Assembly: GCA_033032865.1 (NCBI GenBank)
Contig: JAWHQI010000505.1
Location: forward strand, 119,501-183,500
Source of the DNA: Dactylorhiza incarnata
Lineage: Eukaryota; Streptophyta; Magnoliopsida; Asparagales; Orchidaceae
Direction: 5' to 3'
Length of the DNA: 64,000 bases
Under the pieces are notes generated by a model, which had not been told where the DNA came from, made no database searches, and saw only the letters and a program-made list of their open reading frames with translations. The translations under genes and the position numbers were made by a program. Within the stretch, counting starts at the first letter, position 1. Each line of letters opens with the position of its first letter. Positions 44,960 to 56,439 of the stretch are shown here, in pieces.

Positions 44960-46170
44960 ATGGCACAGAACAAAGATTACTGAAACACAAGACCTCCTAT
45001 GTGCAATCTCAATAAGTTTGCATTATGGAAGGCAAGGATCAAGTTATATATGAATTCTATTGATGAGGATATTTTCAACTCTATTTTGACAGGACCCCAT
45101 ACTCCTTCAGCAATAACAAGTACTGAAGCAGCAACCAACAATAATGTTGTTCCACCTCCTGAGTGGACAGATGCTCAAAAGAAACAAAGAAGTGCAGATG
45201 CCAAAGCAATGAACATATTGGCACAAACAATGTCTGATGATATTTTCCAAAAGGTTGTGGAATGCACCTCAGCCATGGATATCTGGAATTCCCTCAACAA
45301 TATGGTTGAAGGTTCTGCAGAAGAGTCAGAGTCATCATCCAACTCTTCTGAAGATGAAAATGATACAAATGAAAAGGATCAATGCTTGATGGTTGTTTAT
45401 GGCTCATGCAATGATTCAGAACTTGCATCATCATACAGCTCCAGTGATGATGAAGATGATGAAGATGATGAAGATGAAAGAAACTTCTGCATGATGGCTA
45501 TCAATGCCTCGAGAAATAATTCAGAAGAATTAGAATCTGACAATGACTGTGATCAGGTAATCTATACCTTTGATTTTAATTCAAATGAATTCAAAGATGA
45601 ATTCAAAACTCTTTGTTTAGATTTAATTAAATCTGAGAAGGAGATAATCTCTCTCAGAAATAAGTTGGTTGAAATGAATCAATTGGCTGAAGATAATGCA
45701 AATCATAAGAAAGAATTGGCTGCCTCCAGAGAACATATTGTTCTCATTGAGAACAAACTATCTGAGGCTAAAAAGTTTGAAGAATCCCTCAATGGGAGAA
45801 GCATCAAACTGATGAACATCACAAGCACAGTGAATGCCAAACTTAATGGCAGACTGGGCTTGGGTGCATCATCAAGTGAGACACATCTTCTTAAGAAGAA
45901 TATTTTATCTACACCAGTGAAATTCATTTCTGCCAAGAGCAAAGAGGCAGTAGAAGTAAGTAAGAACCTCTCAAGCAAGGATGTTAAGAATAAAGGAATT
46001 CAAAAGAATTCATCAAACGGAGCTCGACGAAATCACACGAATTCGTCGAACGGAGATCAACGAAAGCTGAACACAGACTTTCAGTATAGTTATTATTCGA
46101 ACGACGCTCGACGAAATTAAATCAATTCGTCGAACGGCGATCGACGAACTTAGCCAAGTTCGTCGAACAG
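44960..46170 (+). pseudogene. Copia-D gag with internal deletion of capsid C-half and first knuckle
   Basis: The ATG at 44960 (MAQNKDY) is followed by an in-frame TGA at 44981; the frame continues from 44999. The UBN2 N-terminal half matches Copia-A gag (FALWKARIKLYMNSIDED, MDIWNSLNNMVEGSAEE). It then jumps straight to the acidic Ser-rich region that in Copia-A follows the first knuckle, so roughly 200 residues are absent. A coiled coil follows (45560-45850), then Asn/Ser/Arg peptides encoded by the TCGACGAA motif (46015-46165, NSSNGARRN type). Stops occur at 46118 and near 46150. Confidence 0.85.
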
Positions 46171-46199
46171 AAATTGTACTGAATTTTAAAAGAATTCTA

Positions 46200-47000
46200 A
46201 TTCTCAACATACTAAGAATCCCTTTACTGAGTGGATTATTCCTCCAAGGAGATATCATCCACAAGGCTATAAGGATCAGCCTGAGATTTCTTACATTTCT
46301 GATTTTTGTGGTAAGACAAAAGGACCCAAGGTAGTCTGGGTCAAGAACAACTAGTTTATTTTCTGTTGTGCAGGTACAAGGCTATCCAAGCATAAAAGAA
46401 CAGTGGTATTTGGATAGTGGGTGCTCCAAGCAATTGACAGGAAACAAAGCCAACATAAGCGACTACAAGGCAAAGCTTGGACCCAAAGTGATTTTTGGAG
46501 ACTCCAACTTGGACAAACCAAAGGATATGGAAAAATCAAAGTTGGAGCAGTTACCTTCAAAGAGATAGCTTATGTCAAGGGTCTCAAGCATAACCTCATT
46601 AGCATAAGCCAGCTATGTGATGAAGGTTATCAGGTAACTTTTAACCATTCCTTATGTCTTATTACCAATAATAAAAACATTAAGGTGTTATCTGGTATTA
46701 GACATGGAAATATTTATTTAGTCAATTTTGACTCTGCCAATTCAGACATTTGTTTATTTAATTCAATAAGTAAAACAAATGAATTATGACATAAAAGGCT
46801 AGGACATATTAACCTTAGAACTATCTCTAAGCTCTCCAAGGACAATCTAGTAAGAGGACTGTGCCTTCTGATTCATACAAGAAGGAAGGACTCTGCAGGG
46901 CTTGTCAACTAGGAAAGCAAACCAAGAATAGTTTCAAATCTTTATCCAAGAGTGATTAACCTAGGATTCTGTACTTACTGCATTTGGATCTCTTTGGACC
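46200..47000 (+). pseudogene. Copia-D protease and N-terminal integrase
   Basis: Aspartic protease region with WYLDSGCSKQLTGNKANI (near 46405-46460; active site DSG). After a frameshift near 46505 come VGAVTFKEIAYVKGLKHNL and ISISQLCDEGYQV, then the integrase zinc region (KRLGHINLRTISKL, CRACQLGK) with stops. It breaks off at 47000 in ...LDLFG, exactly where Copia-E inserted; the duplicated bases are ggacc. Confidence 0.88.
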
Positions 47001-48304
47001 TGTGAAATTTTCCGAAGATCTAGGAGTGAGCAGGAATCGTACAACTTAAAGTTACAGCCAACAACCAGAAGCACATGAAGCAAGGCAATCTTTAATTGAT
47101 AATAGCATAAATCTTCATTACAGAGCGAGGTATACATGGAGAGACATGATTTCGCCAGTACACACAACCAAAAAGAAAATACAGTGCTGAAGAAAGATAA
47201 CAGGCGGTCTGAACACTGAGACCGCCTGACCGCGCGACCTGGGTGTTCGCGCGACTAGAAAAGGAGACCGCGCGAACAGATGCCGGTGACTTGAACAACA
47301 CCAACTGAACCTCCGCGACCTTCCGAACTCCACTGATTCTCCCGAACTCCAGCAACCCGCACTGCAAGCCGCAAGACCGCCCGAACACCTTAGAAGAAGA
47401 GATGACCGCTGTTGTCCGCACAATCCGCAGAAGCTGCACAAGGAAAGTTCTATCAGCTAACCGCCCGGTCACAAAAACGAGACCGCAAGAAATAGGCGCG
47501 AGCTCAGCTTATACTTGGTGCGATAATTATGCTGCAACAATGACTCATATTTATAGGCGTGAGACCAGATACAGTCACCACCCTATGAGATAGAGTCACC
47601 GTCCTGACCGCGCGACCAAGACCGGTCAACCCGTGCAGTCAGAAGATCGCTCTGCGCCGTGAGCTCGCCGACTTCAAACCAGACCGGAGATCACCACTCC
47701 TCCAAGAAGCCGCGCGACCATGACAACTCGCACGGTCATGACGCCCACCACCTGTGTTCGCAACACGAGACCTCCTCCAGAGACCGCGAACACAGCCAAG
47801 TCAACCAAGGCAAGAACCCGCCAAGTCGACCAACACTAGTGTCCGCATACACCAGCAGATCGCCAAGGTCACAAAAGAAAAGACCGTGTGACTAAGAAGA
47901 CCTTAGTCGGCGCGCACCACAAGAACCCGGACAGCCACCAGACCGGACTGCCACTTCCAGAACAACTATGTGCGGTTAACAACTTAACCCGCATAGTTCA
48001 GAAACAACTCGCCACGCAGTCTCACAGACTAGATCGCGCGGCCTCACCTTACTAAAATCATCTCGCCATGCGGTCATACAGACCAGACCGCGCGGCCTCA
48101 CCTTACTGAAATCAGCTCGCCGCGCGGTCACACAGACCAGACCGCGCGGCCTTACCTCGGCAACCTTGGACAGAAGGAACGGCGGTCAGGCCGATAAGCC
48201 GCGGCTAGACCAGACCGCAGAAGGAGACCGCAAGACCGTGCGGTTAGACCAGACCGCGCGGTCACCTTCCAGGCCGCCAACTTCACACTTCAACATTTTC
48301 AACA
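47001..48304 (-). repeat. 3' LTR of Copia-E
   Basis: 1304 bp, minus start TGTTGAAAATGTTG, end GAAAATTTCACA. Minus TATA box (CTATAAATAT) at 47548-47557. GACCGCGCGG and related palindromic words recur upstream (47604-48265, e.g. ccagaccgcgcggcc at 48075 and 48135) and downstream (47210-47480). Confidence 0.95.
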
Positions 48305-51300
48305 CTCCCCCTTGAAGTGGGAAGTTGAAAACAGCCCAAGTAAACTCCTTAGCCGAGTGAACGGCCCCTTCGCCAGCGCCTTTGTGAATATGTCAGCAAC
48401 ATTGTCCATACTCCGAACATGCTCGACCGAAAGAGACCCCTCCAGCACCTTCTCACGAATGAAATGATGCTCGATCTCGATATGCTTGGTCCTCGCGTGA
48501 CACACTGGATTAGTAACCAGTTTGAGTGCACGCTCATTGTCCTCGCGGAGCAGAGTCGGACCCTGAACCTCCTTATGGACGTCTCCCACCAACCTCCTAA
48601 GCCAGATGGCTTCTTGAGCTGCCAAGGTCGAAGCCTTGTATTCTGCTTCCGTGGTAGAGACAGACACGGAATCCTGCTTCTTGCTGCACCATGATATAGC
48701 CGTAGGGCCCGCCATGAAGACGAATCCAGACGTCGACTTCCGATCATCCGAATCTCCCTCGTAATCAGCATCCATGTACCCATGCACCTCGAAGCCCGCA
48801 TCCCTCCTGTATAGGAGACCCATATCTGAAGTCGCCTTGACATACTTCAAAATATTCTTGGTCGCTAGTAGATGAGGCATCCGTGGTTCCGCCATATAAC
48901 GGCTCACCCTGCCAACTGCAAACGCAATATCCGGCCTAGTGATCGTCAGATAAATCAAGCTCCCAACCATAGTTCGGAACACAATCGAATCTTCCAGAAT
49001 CCTCCCTTCATCCTTCCGAAGTTTCATGGCCTTCTCCAGAGGTGTAGAAATGCATTTCCCTTCCTTCATGCCGAATCGCTCCACGATTCGCTTCGCATAT
49101 CTAGTCTGGGACACCAGCACTCCACTTTCCTTCCTCTGCACTTCGAGTCCAAGGAAATGGTGAAGTTCACCCAAGTCCTTCATCTCAAATCTGATAGATA
49201 GCTCAGCCCGAAGCTTTGCTACCTCCTCCTTTGAATTCCCCGTCACGATCATATCGTCGACATAAAGCAGCACGATGACCTGAAGCTCCCCGCTCTTCTT
49301 GACAAACAAGCTTGAGTCAGAGTCTGAAGCACCGAATCCACAGAATAAGAGATATTCTGCAATCTTCCCGTACCACACCCTCGGCGCTTGCTTCAACTCA
49401 TATAGAGCCTTCTTCAGCTTATAGACATAGTCTGGAAAATCTTCAGATACGAAACCTGGCGGCTGGATCATGAAGATATCCTTATCAATCTCGCCGTACA
49501 AGAAAGCATTCTTTACGTCGAGTTGCCAAATCTCCCGACCCCAAAATGCCGCCAAGGCAATAACGAACCGAACTGAAGTCATCATCGCCACCGGACTAAA
49601 AGTCTCTTCATAATATTCACCGTATTGCTGCGAGAATCCATGAGCCACAAGGCGAGCCTTGTATCGCTTGATACTGCCATCTGCCTTCTTCTTGAGCTTA
49701 TAGACCCACTTGCATGTCACAGGGGTAATGCCCTTGGGCCTGGGCACTAGAGACCAAGTCTCATTCTTCTCAAGAGCTTCCATATCTTCCTCCATAGCCG
49801 AATCCCACTGCTTCACGCCTTTGGCCTTTTCAAAGCTCACTGGTTCCCGCTCATCCAGGGGACCAGCAAAGAAACATGAGACAAAGCTTACCATGTTTCC
49901 TCCTGTATAGCGATCAGGTGCAACGATCGTTCGCTTCGATCTTCTCAGCACCTTCTCCTGACTCGCATTATCCTCAGCTGCTTCTTTCCTAGCTCCCCTT
50001 CCAGACGTACTAGGAGCATCGTTTCCCCTGCTTCCTGATCCAGAAGTCTCCGTATCAGAACTAGAAATGGATGGACCACCTGGTGACAAAGGCAGCTCCA
50101 CCTGAAGATTTTCCACAGCTCTCTCCGGCTCCTCCACCCTGCTTTCTGGTAAGACAACACCAGAACTTCCCTTATAAGACATCACCTCGTCAAACACAAC
50201 GTCGCGAGATACAACAAATCTCCGCGTCTCCGGGTTCATGCACTTCCATCCCTTCTTCCGATCATCATATCCCATGAAGACTAGCTTCCTTGCTTTTGCA
50301 TCTAGCTTCGTCTGAAGCGCATCTGGAACGTGCACATAGCAGGTGGAGCCAAACAACTGAAGGTGCGCCACACTTGGCTTTTCCTTGAACATCATCTCAT
50401 GCGGGGTCAACATGTTGATGGGACTGAGAGGCATCCTGTTGATGACGTAGGCGGCACAAGACATTCCCTCCGCCAAGAAGGAGCTTGGGATACTCTTGGC
50501 ATGCATCCAGCACTTGCAGGTCTCCGTCAGATGACGGATCTTCCGCTCTGCAACTCCGTTTTGTTGTGGAGTATGCGCACAAGTAAGCTCCCTCCGGATG
50601 CCCGCCTTCCTGCAAAGACTAGAGAACTCACCAGAGGTGAACTCCCCCCCCCCCCCCCGTTATCAGTTCTCAGTTTCTTTATCCGTAGATCTAGCCGACC
50701 CTCCACTAGCTCCTTGAATTCTACAAACTTGGCAAACGCCTCTGCCTTCTCCTTCAGGAAATAGACCCAGACATATCTGGTATAATCGTCGATCAACACC
50801 AGCATATACCTGCTGCCTCCGAGGCTTGGGGTAGCAGTCGGTCCCATCAAGTCACCGTGGATACACTCCAACGGCACACTACTCCTTGTTTGTGACTTAT
50901 CAAACAGCAGTCAATGAGACTTACCGAACTGACATCCCGCACAAATATGACCGTCACCGTAGGGAGATAGACTAGGCAGGCCCTTCACTAGACCTTTTAT
51001 CGTCATAGCCTTCAGCTTATCCATCCATACATGCCCCAACCTCTCGTTTCATATAACGACACTATCATTTGTCCTCATCTTGTCAACATATGAACTTGTC
51101 GATAAAACGAACAAGGCTGTTGCCCTTCTCCCGACATGAATGACATCAGCCTTTACCGCCTCCACGATTCAAAGAAATCTCACTTCTGTTGGACTGAATA
51201 GAACGTGATACCCCGCGTCTACAGCGTTGGTCACGGAGAAGAGGTTTTTCCTCATTCCGGGCACATGATAGACACTCTTCAAAGTTAGTGGCCCCCTATC

Positions 51301-51350
51301 ACTGCCCAAGGAAACAACCCCCACCTTCTCGACACTATGCACAGTATTAT
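48299..51350 (-). pseudogene. Copia-E pol (protease end, integrase, reverse transcriptase, RNase H)
   Basis: After the nested element the frame resumes at 51350 with the end of protease and the integrase zinc region (NERLGHVWMDKLKA ... CAGCQFGKSH, followed by a stop), then the core (LVLIDDYTRYVWVYF, LRTDNGG). A run of 15 G (minus; 50644-50658) at the DNGGEF motif shifts the frame. A clean 735-codon frame (50506-48299) then gives the end of integrase, reverse transcriptase (CKWVYKLKKKADGSIKRY, QLDVKNAFLYGEI, LLYVDDMIVTGN) and RNase H (GYMDADYEGDSDDRKSTSG, STTEAEYKA, ARTKHIEIEHHFIRE). The stop codon lies in the first bases of the 3' LTR (TGTTGA). Confidence 0.93.
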
Positions 51351-53166
51351 TGAAAGTATCTAGTTGAGGCCTAAATCACCTAGAGGGGGGTGAATAGGTG
51401 GTTTCTATAGCTTTTTGCGGAATTAAAAATATAAGAAGTAGAGCACACAGAAAACCAAAGAGCACAGTACACACAAGGATTTATAGTGGTTCCCCGATCT
51501 TGGGTAGTCCACTTTGCACCTAACCTATCTAGCATGACCGGCTAGACTAGGCTACTTCACTATCCTCGGATTAAAAAATATTCCTACAACTCGGAGTCAA
51601 ACTCCTACAATCTCGGAGAACAAAATCTCCTACAACTCGGAGAACAAAATCTCCTACAACTCGGAGAACAAAATCTCCTACAAAAACTCGGAGTAAAACT
51701 CCTACAACTCGGAGACAAGGCTCCTACAAACTCGGAAGAAAAACTTCCTACAAGCTCGGTGATGAAATCTCCTACGACTCGGAGCTGCAACTCCTACAAA
51801 GAGAAATAGTTGTAAAACAAACTTCTTGAAATCTCAATGAGATTTGACTTCAGATCTGAGAAAATCGGTCCTCTTCTTTCTTGCTTGAGAGATAAAGTCT
51901 TGCACCAGAAGATCAAAGAAGAAGAAAAACCTTGCTTGAAAAACCTTGATCTGAATACTTGAGTCGACTTGATCAGGAAGATAGTTGAGAGATTCAGAAT
52001 AGCTTGATCTTGTCGACTGCCCTTGGCGATGAAGAATCGCAAAACACTTTCTTATTGGAGAAGAAGAACTTGCGTGAGAAGTAATATCAGCCAACAGAAC
52101 AAGAGAGAAAAATAATCTGTTTAAAATATTTGCACCATTTCAAGATTAACTGTGATTAAAAAATCAGAGGGAATATATATCTTGACAGCTCCTCTCCAAC
52201 GGCTAAATAAAATAAATTAGGAAGATTATATTTCCAACGGCTATCTCCAAGAAATTAAGGCAAATAATCTTCTAACGGCTATCAGCAAATAATAAGGCAA
52301 TTAATCTTCTAACGGCTGGCTGCAAGCAGAAATTAAGGAAGACATTCCTTCCCAAACGGCTATAATCAAGAGATAAGGAATTAAATCAATTCCAACGGCT
52401 GTCTGCAATAATCAAGGGAAATTTTCCATGAATGTTGTACGCGGTAGAAGCTTAAATGGAAAGGATTTGAAAAACAAAGCAGCGCCAGAGCAATTTCAGA
52501 TTCTGTCAAAATTTCGTCGAACGGAACAGCGTTCGACGAATTTCCTTCCTTTTGTCGAACGGAGATCGACGAAGTATAAATATAAACAGCGGTCGACGAA
52601 ATATATTTATAAACAGCGGTCGACGAAATATAAGCAAACAGCGCTCAACAAATCATAGGCAAACAGCGCTCGACGAAATGCATCCATTCCGTTCGTCGAA
52701 CAGCGTTCGACAAATTCTTGCGTTCGACGAATTTTTGCGTTCGACGAAATAGCTTCAAATTCAACAAACCAGAGAACGATGAAATATTTATTTCGTTCGT
52801 CGAACGGCGTTCGACAAATTCTGGCGTTCGACGAAAAGCTAAATACTTAGAAAAAATATTTCTTCCTTCTTTCTTCCAGCAACTTTCTCTTAGCAGCAAC
52901 TTTCTCTTAGCCTTCCTTTGTGTTTGAATATGAAGTACATCCCAATAGAGAGATTTCACATAAGTTAACACTTTGGTCTATACCATGAGGAATTACATAG
53001 TATAGTCCTGTGTTTAACAACTTATTGAAACCTGACATTGGTTTGTACTTAGTCATTTAGAACCTGCAAACACATAACTGAAAATAACATCAAATACAAC
53101 TCAATTCAACTTAGTTCAAAGGGACACTTCTTCAAATCAAGGTAATTGTGGCTACAATACCCAACA
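51351..53166 (-). repeat. 3' LTR of the gag-only element
   Basis: 1816 bp, minus start TGTTGGGTATTGTAGCC, end AGATACTTTCA. The TTCGTCGAACGG motif array is at 52515-52835. AACGGCT repeats (52199-52405) and 24-bp ctcggagaacaaaatctcctac repeats (51595-51780) lie towards the LTR 3' end, with the conserved GTGGTTCCCC...GGGTAGTCCAC block at 51487-51513. Confidence 0.93.
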
Positions 53167-53463
53167 ATCTCCCCCTATTTGAAGAAGTCAGAACCTATGT
53201 ACTGATTTGAATTGCACTTAGATAAATATATATCAAATAGATAAGGAGAGTTAAAAACTTAGCTTTTTCAACTTTCTCTCTCTTTCAACTTTGTCAATTC
53301 TATCTTTGCCAATTCCTCCCAACTTCAAATTCTCTTCCAATTTCAACTTCTCTCCCCCTTTCTGACTACTTTAGATAGGGAAGAAAAAGCATGAGAGCTC
53401 AAAGCTCCCCCTCAGCAACTGAATAGGAGTTCACATTTGGGAGTAAATTTTGAATATATTGAA

Positions 53464-54567
53464 TCAGCTCTTTTCTTCTTTCCTTTTTCCTTTGAAGGAT
53501 TTCTTCTCTTTCTTCTTTTTGTAAGGACATTCCGTACTAATGTGTCCTGGCTTATTACAGCAATAACAAATGATATCAGTCGAAACATGTTTATTCGGTT
53601 TGGTTTTATACCTGTCGTTGCTGTGTTCTTTCTTGTGATGGTCATCATCATGTCTTGATCTTCTATGATCTGATGAGGAGAATTGACCTTTCCTTTGACT
53701 CCTTTTACTGAGCAATTTCTTGAATTTCTTGGAGAGTGAAGAGAACTCTCCATCGGACATGTCTGAGCTTGATGAGCAAGCCACAGACTCGTCGTCTTCA
53801 TATGATGACCGTGTCCTTTCAGATGATCTAGCTTTACCTCTTCTTGCCTCTTTGGCCTTCAGTGCCACGGACTTCTCCCTTTCAGAGGTCGAGCATCCTT
53901 CTTCTTCAGCTTTTCTAATACTCAGCTTTAGCTCATGTGATGGGAGCTTGCCAAACAATATTTGTGGCTCCATCGTAGCCAACTTTCCAAATTCCCGGAT
54001 AGCAATTGCCTTGGTATCCCATTCTTTCGTCAGGGATCTCAAGAACTTGTCATTTAATACTCCGACGGTGAATTCTCGGTCATAATTCCTAAGACTGTTT
54101 ACGATCCTAAAGAACTTCTCATAAGTGTCTGAGATGGAGTCTCTCGAATCTTGCTTAAATGCTTCATACTCTTGATTCAGCAAAGATCGTCGATCATCTC
54201 GCACTTCTTCTGTACCTTCCATGAGAACCACTAGGGAATCCCACATTTCTTTTGCAGATTTGCAATCTATCAGATTTTGCAACATAGAATCATCCACTGC
54301 ACCGGCAATGATGTTCTTGGCCTTTTTATCCAAAGAGACGAGAGCAATCTCATCCTTGGTCAATTCCAGCATTTTCTTGGCAATTTGAATATTATAATTA
54401 ATTGAAGAAGGTTTCATGGGGACATGAGGGCCTTCTTCCACAATCTGAAAAATTCTTGGATCGGTCGCTTCCATGTAGAACTTCACTCTTTCCTTCCACA
54501 TGGGGAAGTTCTCTTTATTGCAGACTGGCAACTTGACGGAATCCTTAGATTTATCCATTCCGGACAT
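53464..54567 (-). CDS. Gag of the gag-only element, intact
   Basis: An uninterrupted 367-codon frame starting 66 bp after the PBS (MSGMDKSKDSVKLP). The UBN2/DUF4219 capsid occupies about residues 15-215 (NFPMWKERVKFYMEATDP, AKEMWDSLVVLMEGTEE, RIVNSLRNYDREF). A Lys/Ser-rich charged linker and a single knuckle CYCCNKPGHISTEC (about residues 333-346, C-X2-C-X4-H-X4-C) follow, then a Lys-rich tail ending KRKEEKS. The protein would form virus-like particles and package the element RNA in the cytoplasm. Intact coding despite the absence of pol suggests that gag itself has been maintained. Related to Copia-A gag. Confidence 0.93.
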   Translation of the reverse strand: MSGMDKSKDSVKLPVCNKENFPMWKERVKFYMEATDPRIFQIVEEGPHVPMKPSSINYNIQIAKKMLELTKDEIALVSLDKKAKNIIAGAVDDSMLQNLIDCKSAKEMWDSLVVLMEGTEEVRDDRRSLLNQEYEAFKQDSRDSISDTYEKFFRIVNSLRNYDREFTVGVLNDKFLRSLTKEWDTKAIAIREFGKLATMEPQILFGKLPSHELKLSIRKAEEEGCSTSEREKSVALKAKEARRGKARSSERTRSSYEDDESVACSSSSDMSDGEFSSLSKKFKKLLSKRSQRKGQFSSSDHRRSRHDDDHHKKEHSNDRYKTKPNKHVSTDIICYCCNKPGHISTECPYKKKKEKKSFKGKRKEEKS

Positions 54568-54646
54568 ACTGTCTCTTGCAATCTAGATTTAGAGATCTTG
54601 TTCAAGGTGTTAGCCTTTTAATGAACAACCTAGCTCTGATACCAAT

Positions 54647-56434
54647 TGAAAGTATCTAGTTGCGGCCTAAATCACCTAGAGGGGGGTGAATAGGTGGTTT
54701 CTATAGTTTTTTGCGGAATTAAAAATATAAGAAGTAGAGCACACAGAAAACCAAAGAGCACAGTACACACAAGGATTTATAGTGGTTCCCCGATCTTGGG
54801 TAGTCCACTTTGCACCTCACCTATCTAGCACGACCGGCTAGACTATGTTACTTCACTATCCTCGGATTAAAAAATAATCCTACAACTCGGAGTCAAACTC
54901 CTACAATCTCGGAGAACAAAATCTCCTACAACTCGGAGAACAAAATCTCCTACAACTCGGAGAACAAAATCTCCTACAAAAACTTGGAGTAAAACTCCTA
55001 CAACTCGGAGATAAGGCTCCTACAAACTCAGAAGAAAAACTTCCTACAAGCTCGGAGATGAAATCTCCTACGACTCGGAGCTGCAACTCCTACAAAGAGA
55101 AATAGTTGTAAAACAAACTTCTTGAAATCTCAATGAGATTTGACTTCAGATCTGAGAAAATCGGTCCTCTTCTTTCTTGCTTGAGAGATAAAGTCTTGCA
55201 CCAGAAGATCGAAGAAGAAGAAAAACCTTGCTTGAAAAACCTTGATCTGAATACTTGAGTCGATTTGATCAGGAAGATAGTAGAGAGATTCAGAATAGCT
55301 TGATCTTGTCGACTGCCCTTGGCGATGAAGAATCGCAAAACACTTTCTTGTTGGAGAAGAAGAACTTGCGTGAGAAGTAATATCAGCCAACAGAACAAGA
55401 GAGAAAATAATCTGTTTAAAATATTTGCACCATTTCACGATTAACTGTGATTAAAAAATCAGAGGGAATATATATCTTGACAGCTCCTCTCCAACGGCTA
55501 AATAAAATAAATAAGGAAGATTATATTTCCAACGGCTATCTCCAAGAAATTAAGGCAAATAATCTTCTAATGGCTATCAGCAAATAATAAGGCAATTAAT
55601 CTTCTAACGGCTGGCTGCAAGCAGAAATTAAGGAAGACATTCCTTCCCAAACGGCTATAATCAAGAGATAAGGAATTAAATCAATTCCAACGGCTGTCTG
55701 CAATAATCAAGGGAAATTTTCCATGAATGTTGTACGCGGTAGAAGCTTAAATGGAAAGCATTTGAAAAATGAAGCAGCGCCAGCGCAATTTCAGATTCTG
55801 TCAAAATTTCGTCGAACGGAACAACGTTCGACGAATTTCCTTCCTTTTGTCGAACGGAGATCGATGAAGTATATATTTAAACAGCGGTCGACGAAATATA
55901 AGCAAACAGCGCTCGACAAATCATAGGCAAACAGCGCTCGACGAAATGCATCCATTCCGTTCGTCGAACAACGTTCGACAAATTCTTGCGTTCGACGAAT
56001 TTTCGCGTTCGACGAAACAGCTTCAAATTCAGCAAACCAGAGAACGATGAAATATTTATTTCGTTCATCGAACGGCGTTCGACGAATTCTGGCGTTCGAC
56101 GAAAAGCTAAATACTTAGAAAAAATATTTCTTCCTTCTTTCTTCCAGCAACTTTCTCTTAGCCGCAACTTTCTCTTAGCCTTTCTTTGTGTTTGAATATG
56201 AAGTACATCCCAATAGAGAGATTTCATATAAGTTAACACTTTGGTCTATACCATGAGGAATTACATAGTATAGTCTTGTGTTTAACAACTTATTGAAACC
56301 TGACATTGGTTTGTACTTAGTCATTTAGAACCTGCAAACACATAACTGAAAATAACATCAAATACAACTCAATTCAACTTAGTTCAAAGGGACACTTCTT
56401 CAAATCAAGGTAATTGTGGCTACAATACCCAACA
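54647..56434 (-). repeat. 5' LTR of the gag-only element
   Basis: 1788 bp. Nearly the same as the 3' LTR but lacks one unit of the TTCGTCGAACGG/aaacagcggtcgacgaa array (around 55865-55890 versus 52570-52625), accounting for the ~28-bp length difference. Confidence 0.93.
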
Positions 56435-56439
56435 ATTAT

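Larger units (their letters stand above)
51351..56434 (-). mobile_element. Gag-only LTR retrotransposon (TR-GAG type), TSD attat
   Basis: 5084 bp, inserted in Copia-E between protease parts with a perfect duplication attat (51346-51350 and 56435-56439). LTRs are 51351-53166 and 54647-56434. The interior of only 1480 bp holds the PBS (54634-54644), one intact gag frame and a polypurine tract (AAATAGGGGGAGAT on minus, 53167-53180). There is no protease, integrase or reverse transcriptase, and no sign of a decayed one. Such terminal-repeat elements coding only for gag have been described in plants as TR-GAG and must borrow pol. The LTRs resemble those of Copia-A. Confidence 0.95.
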
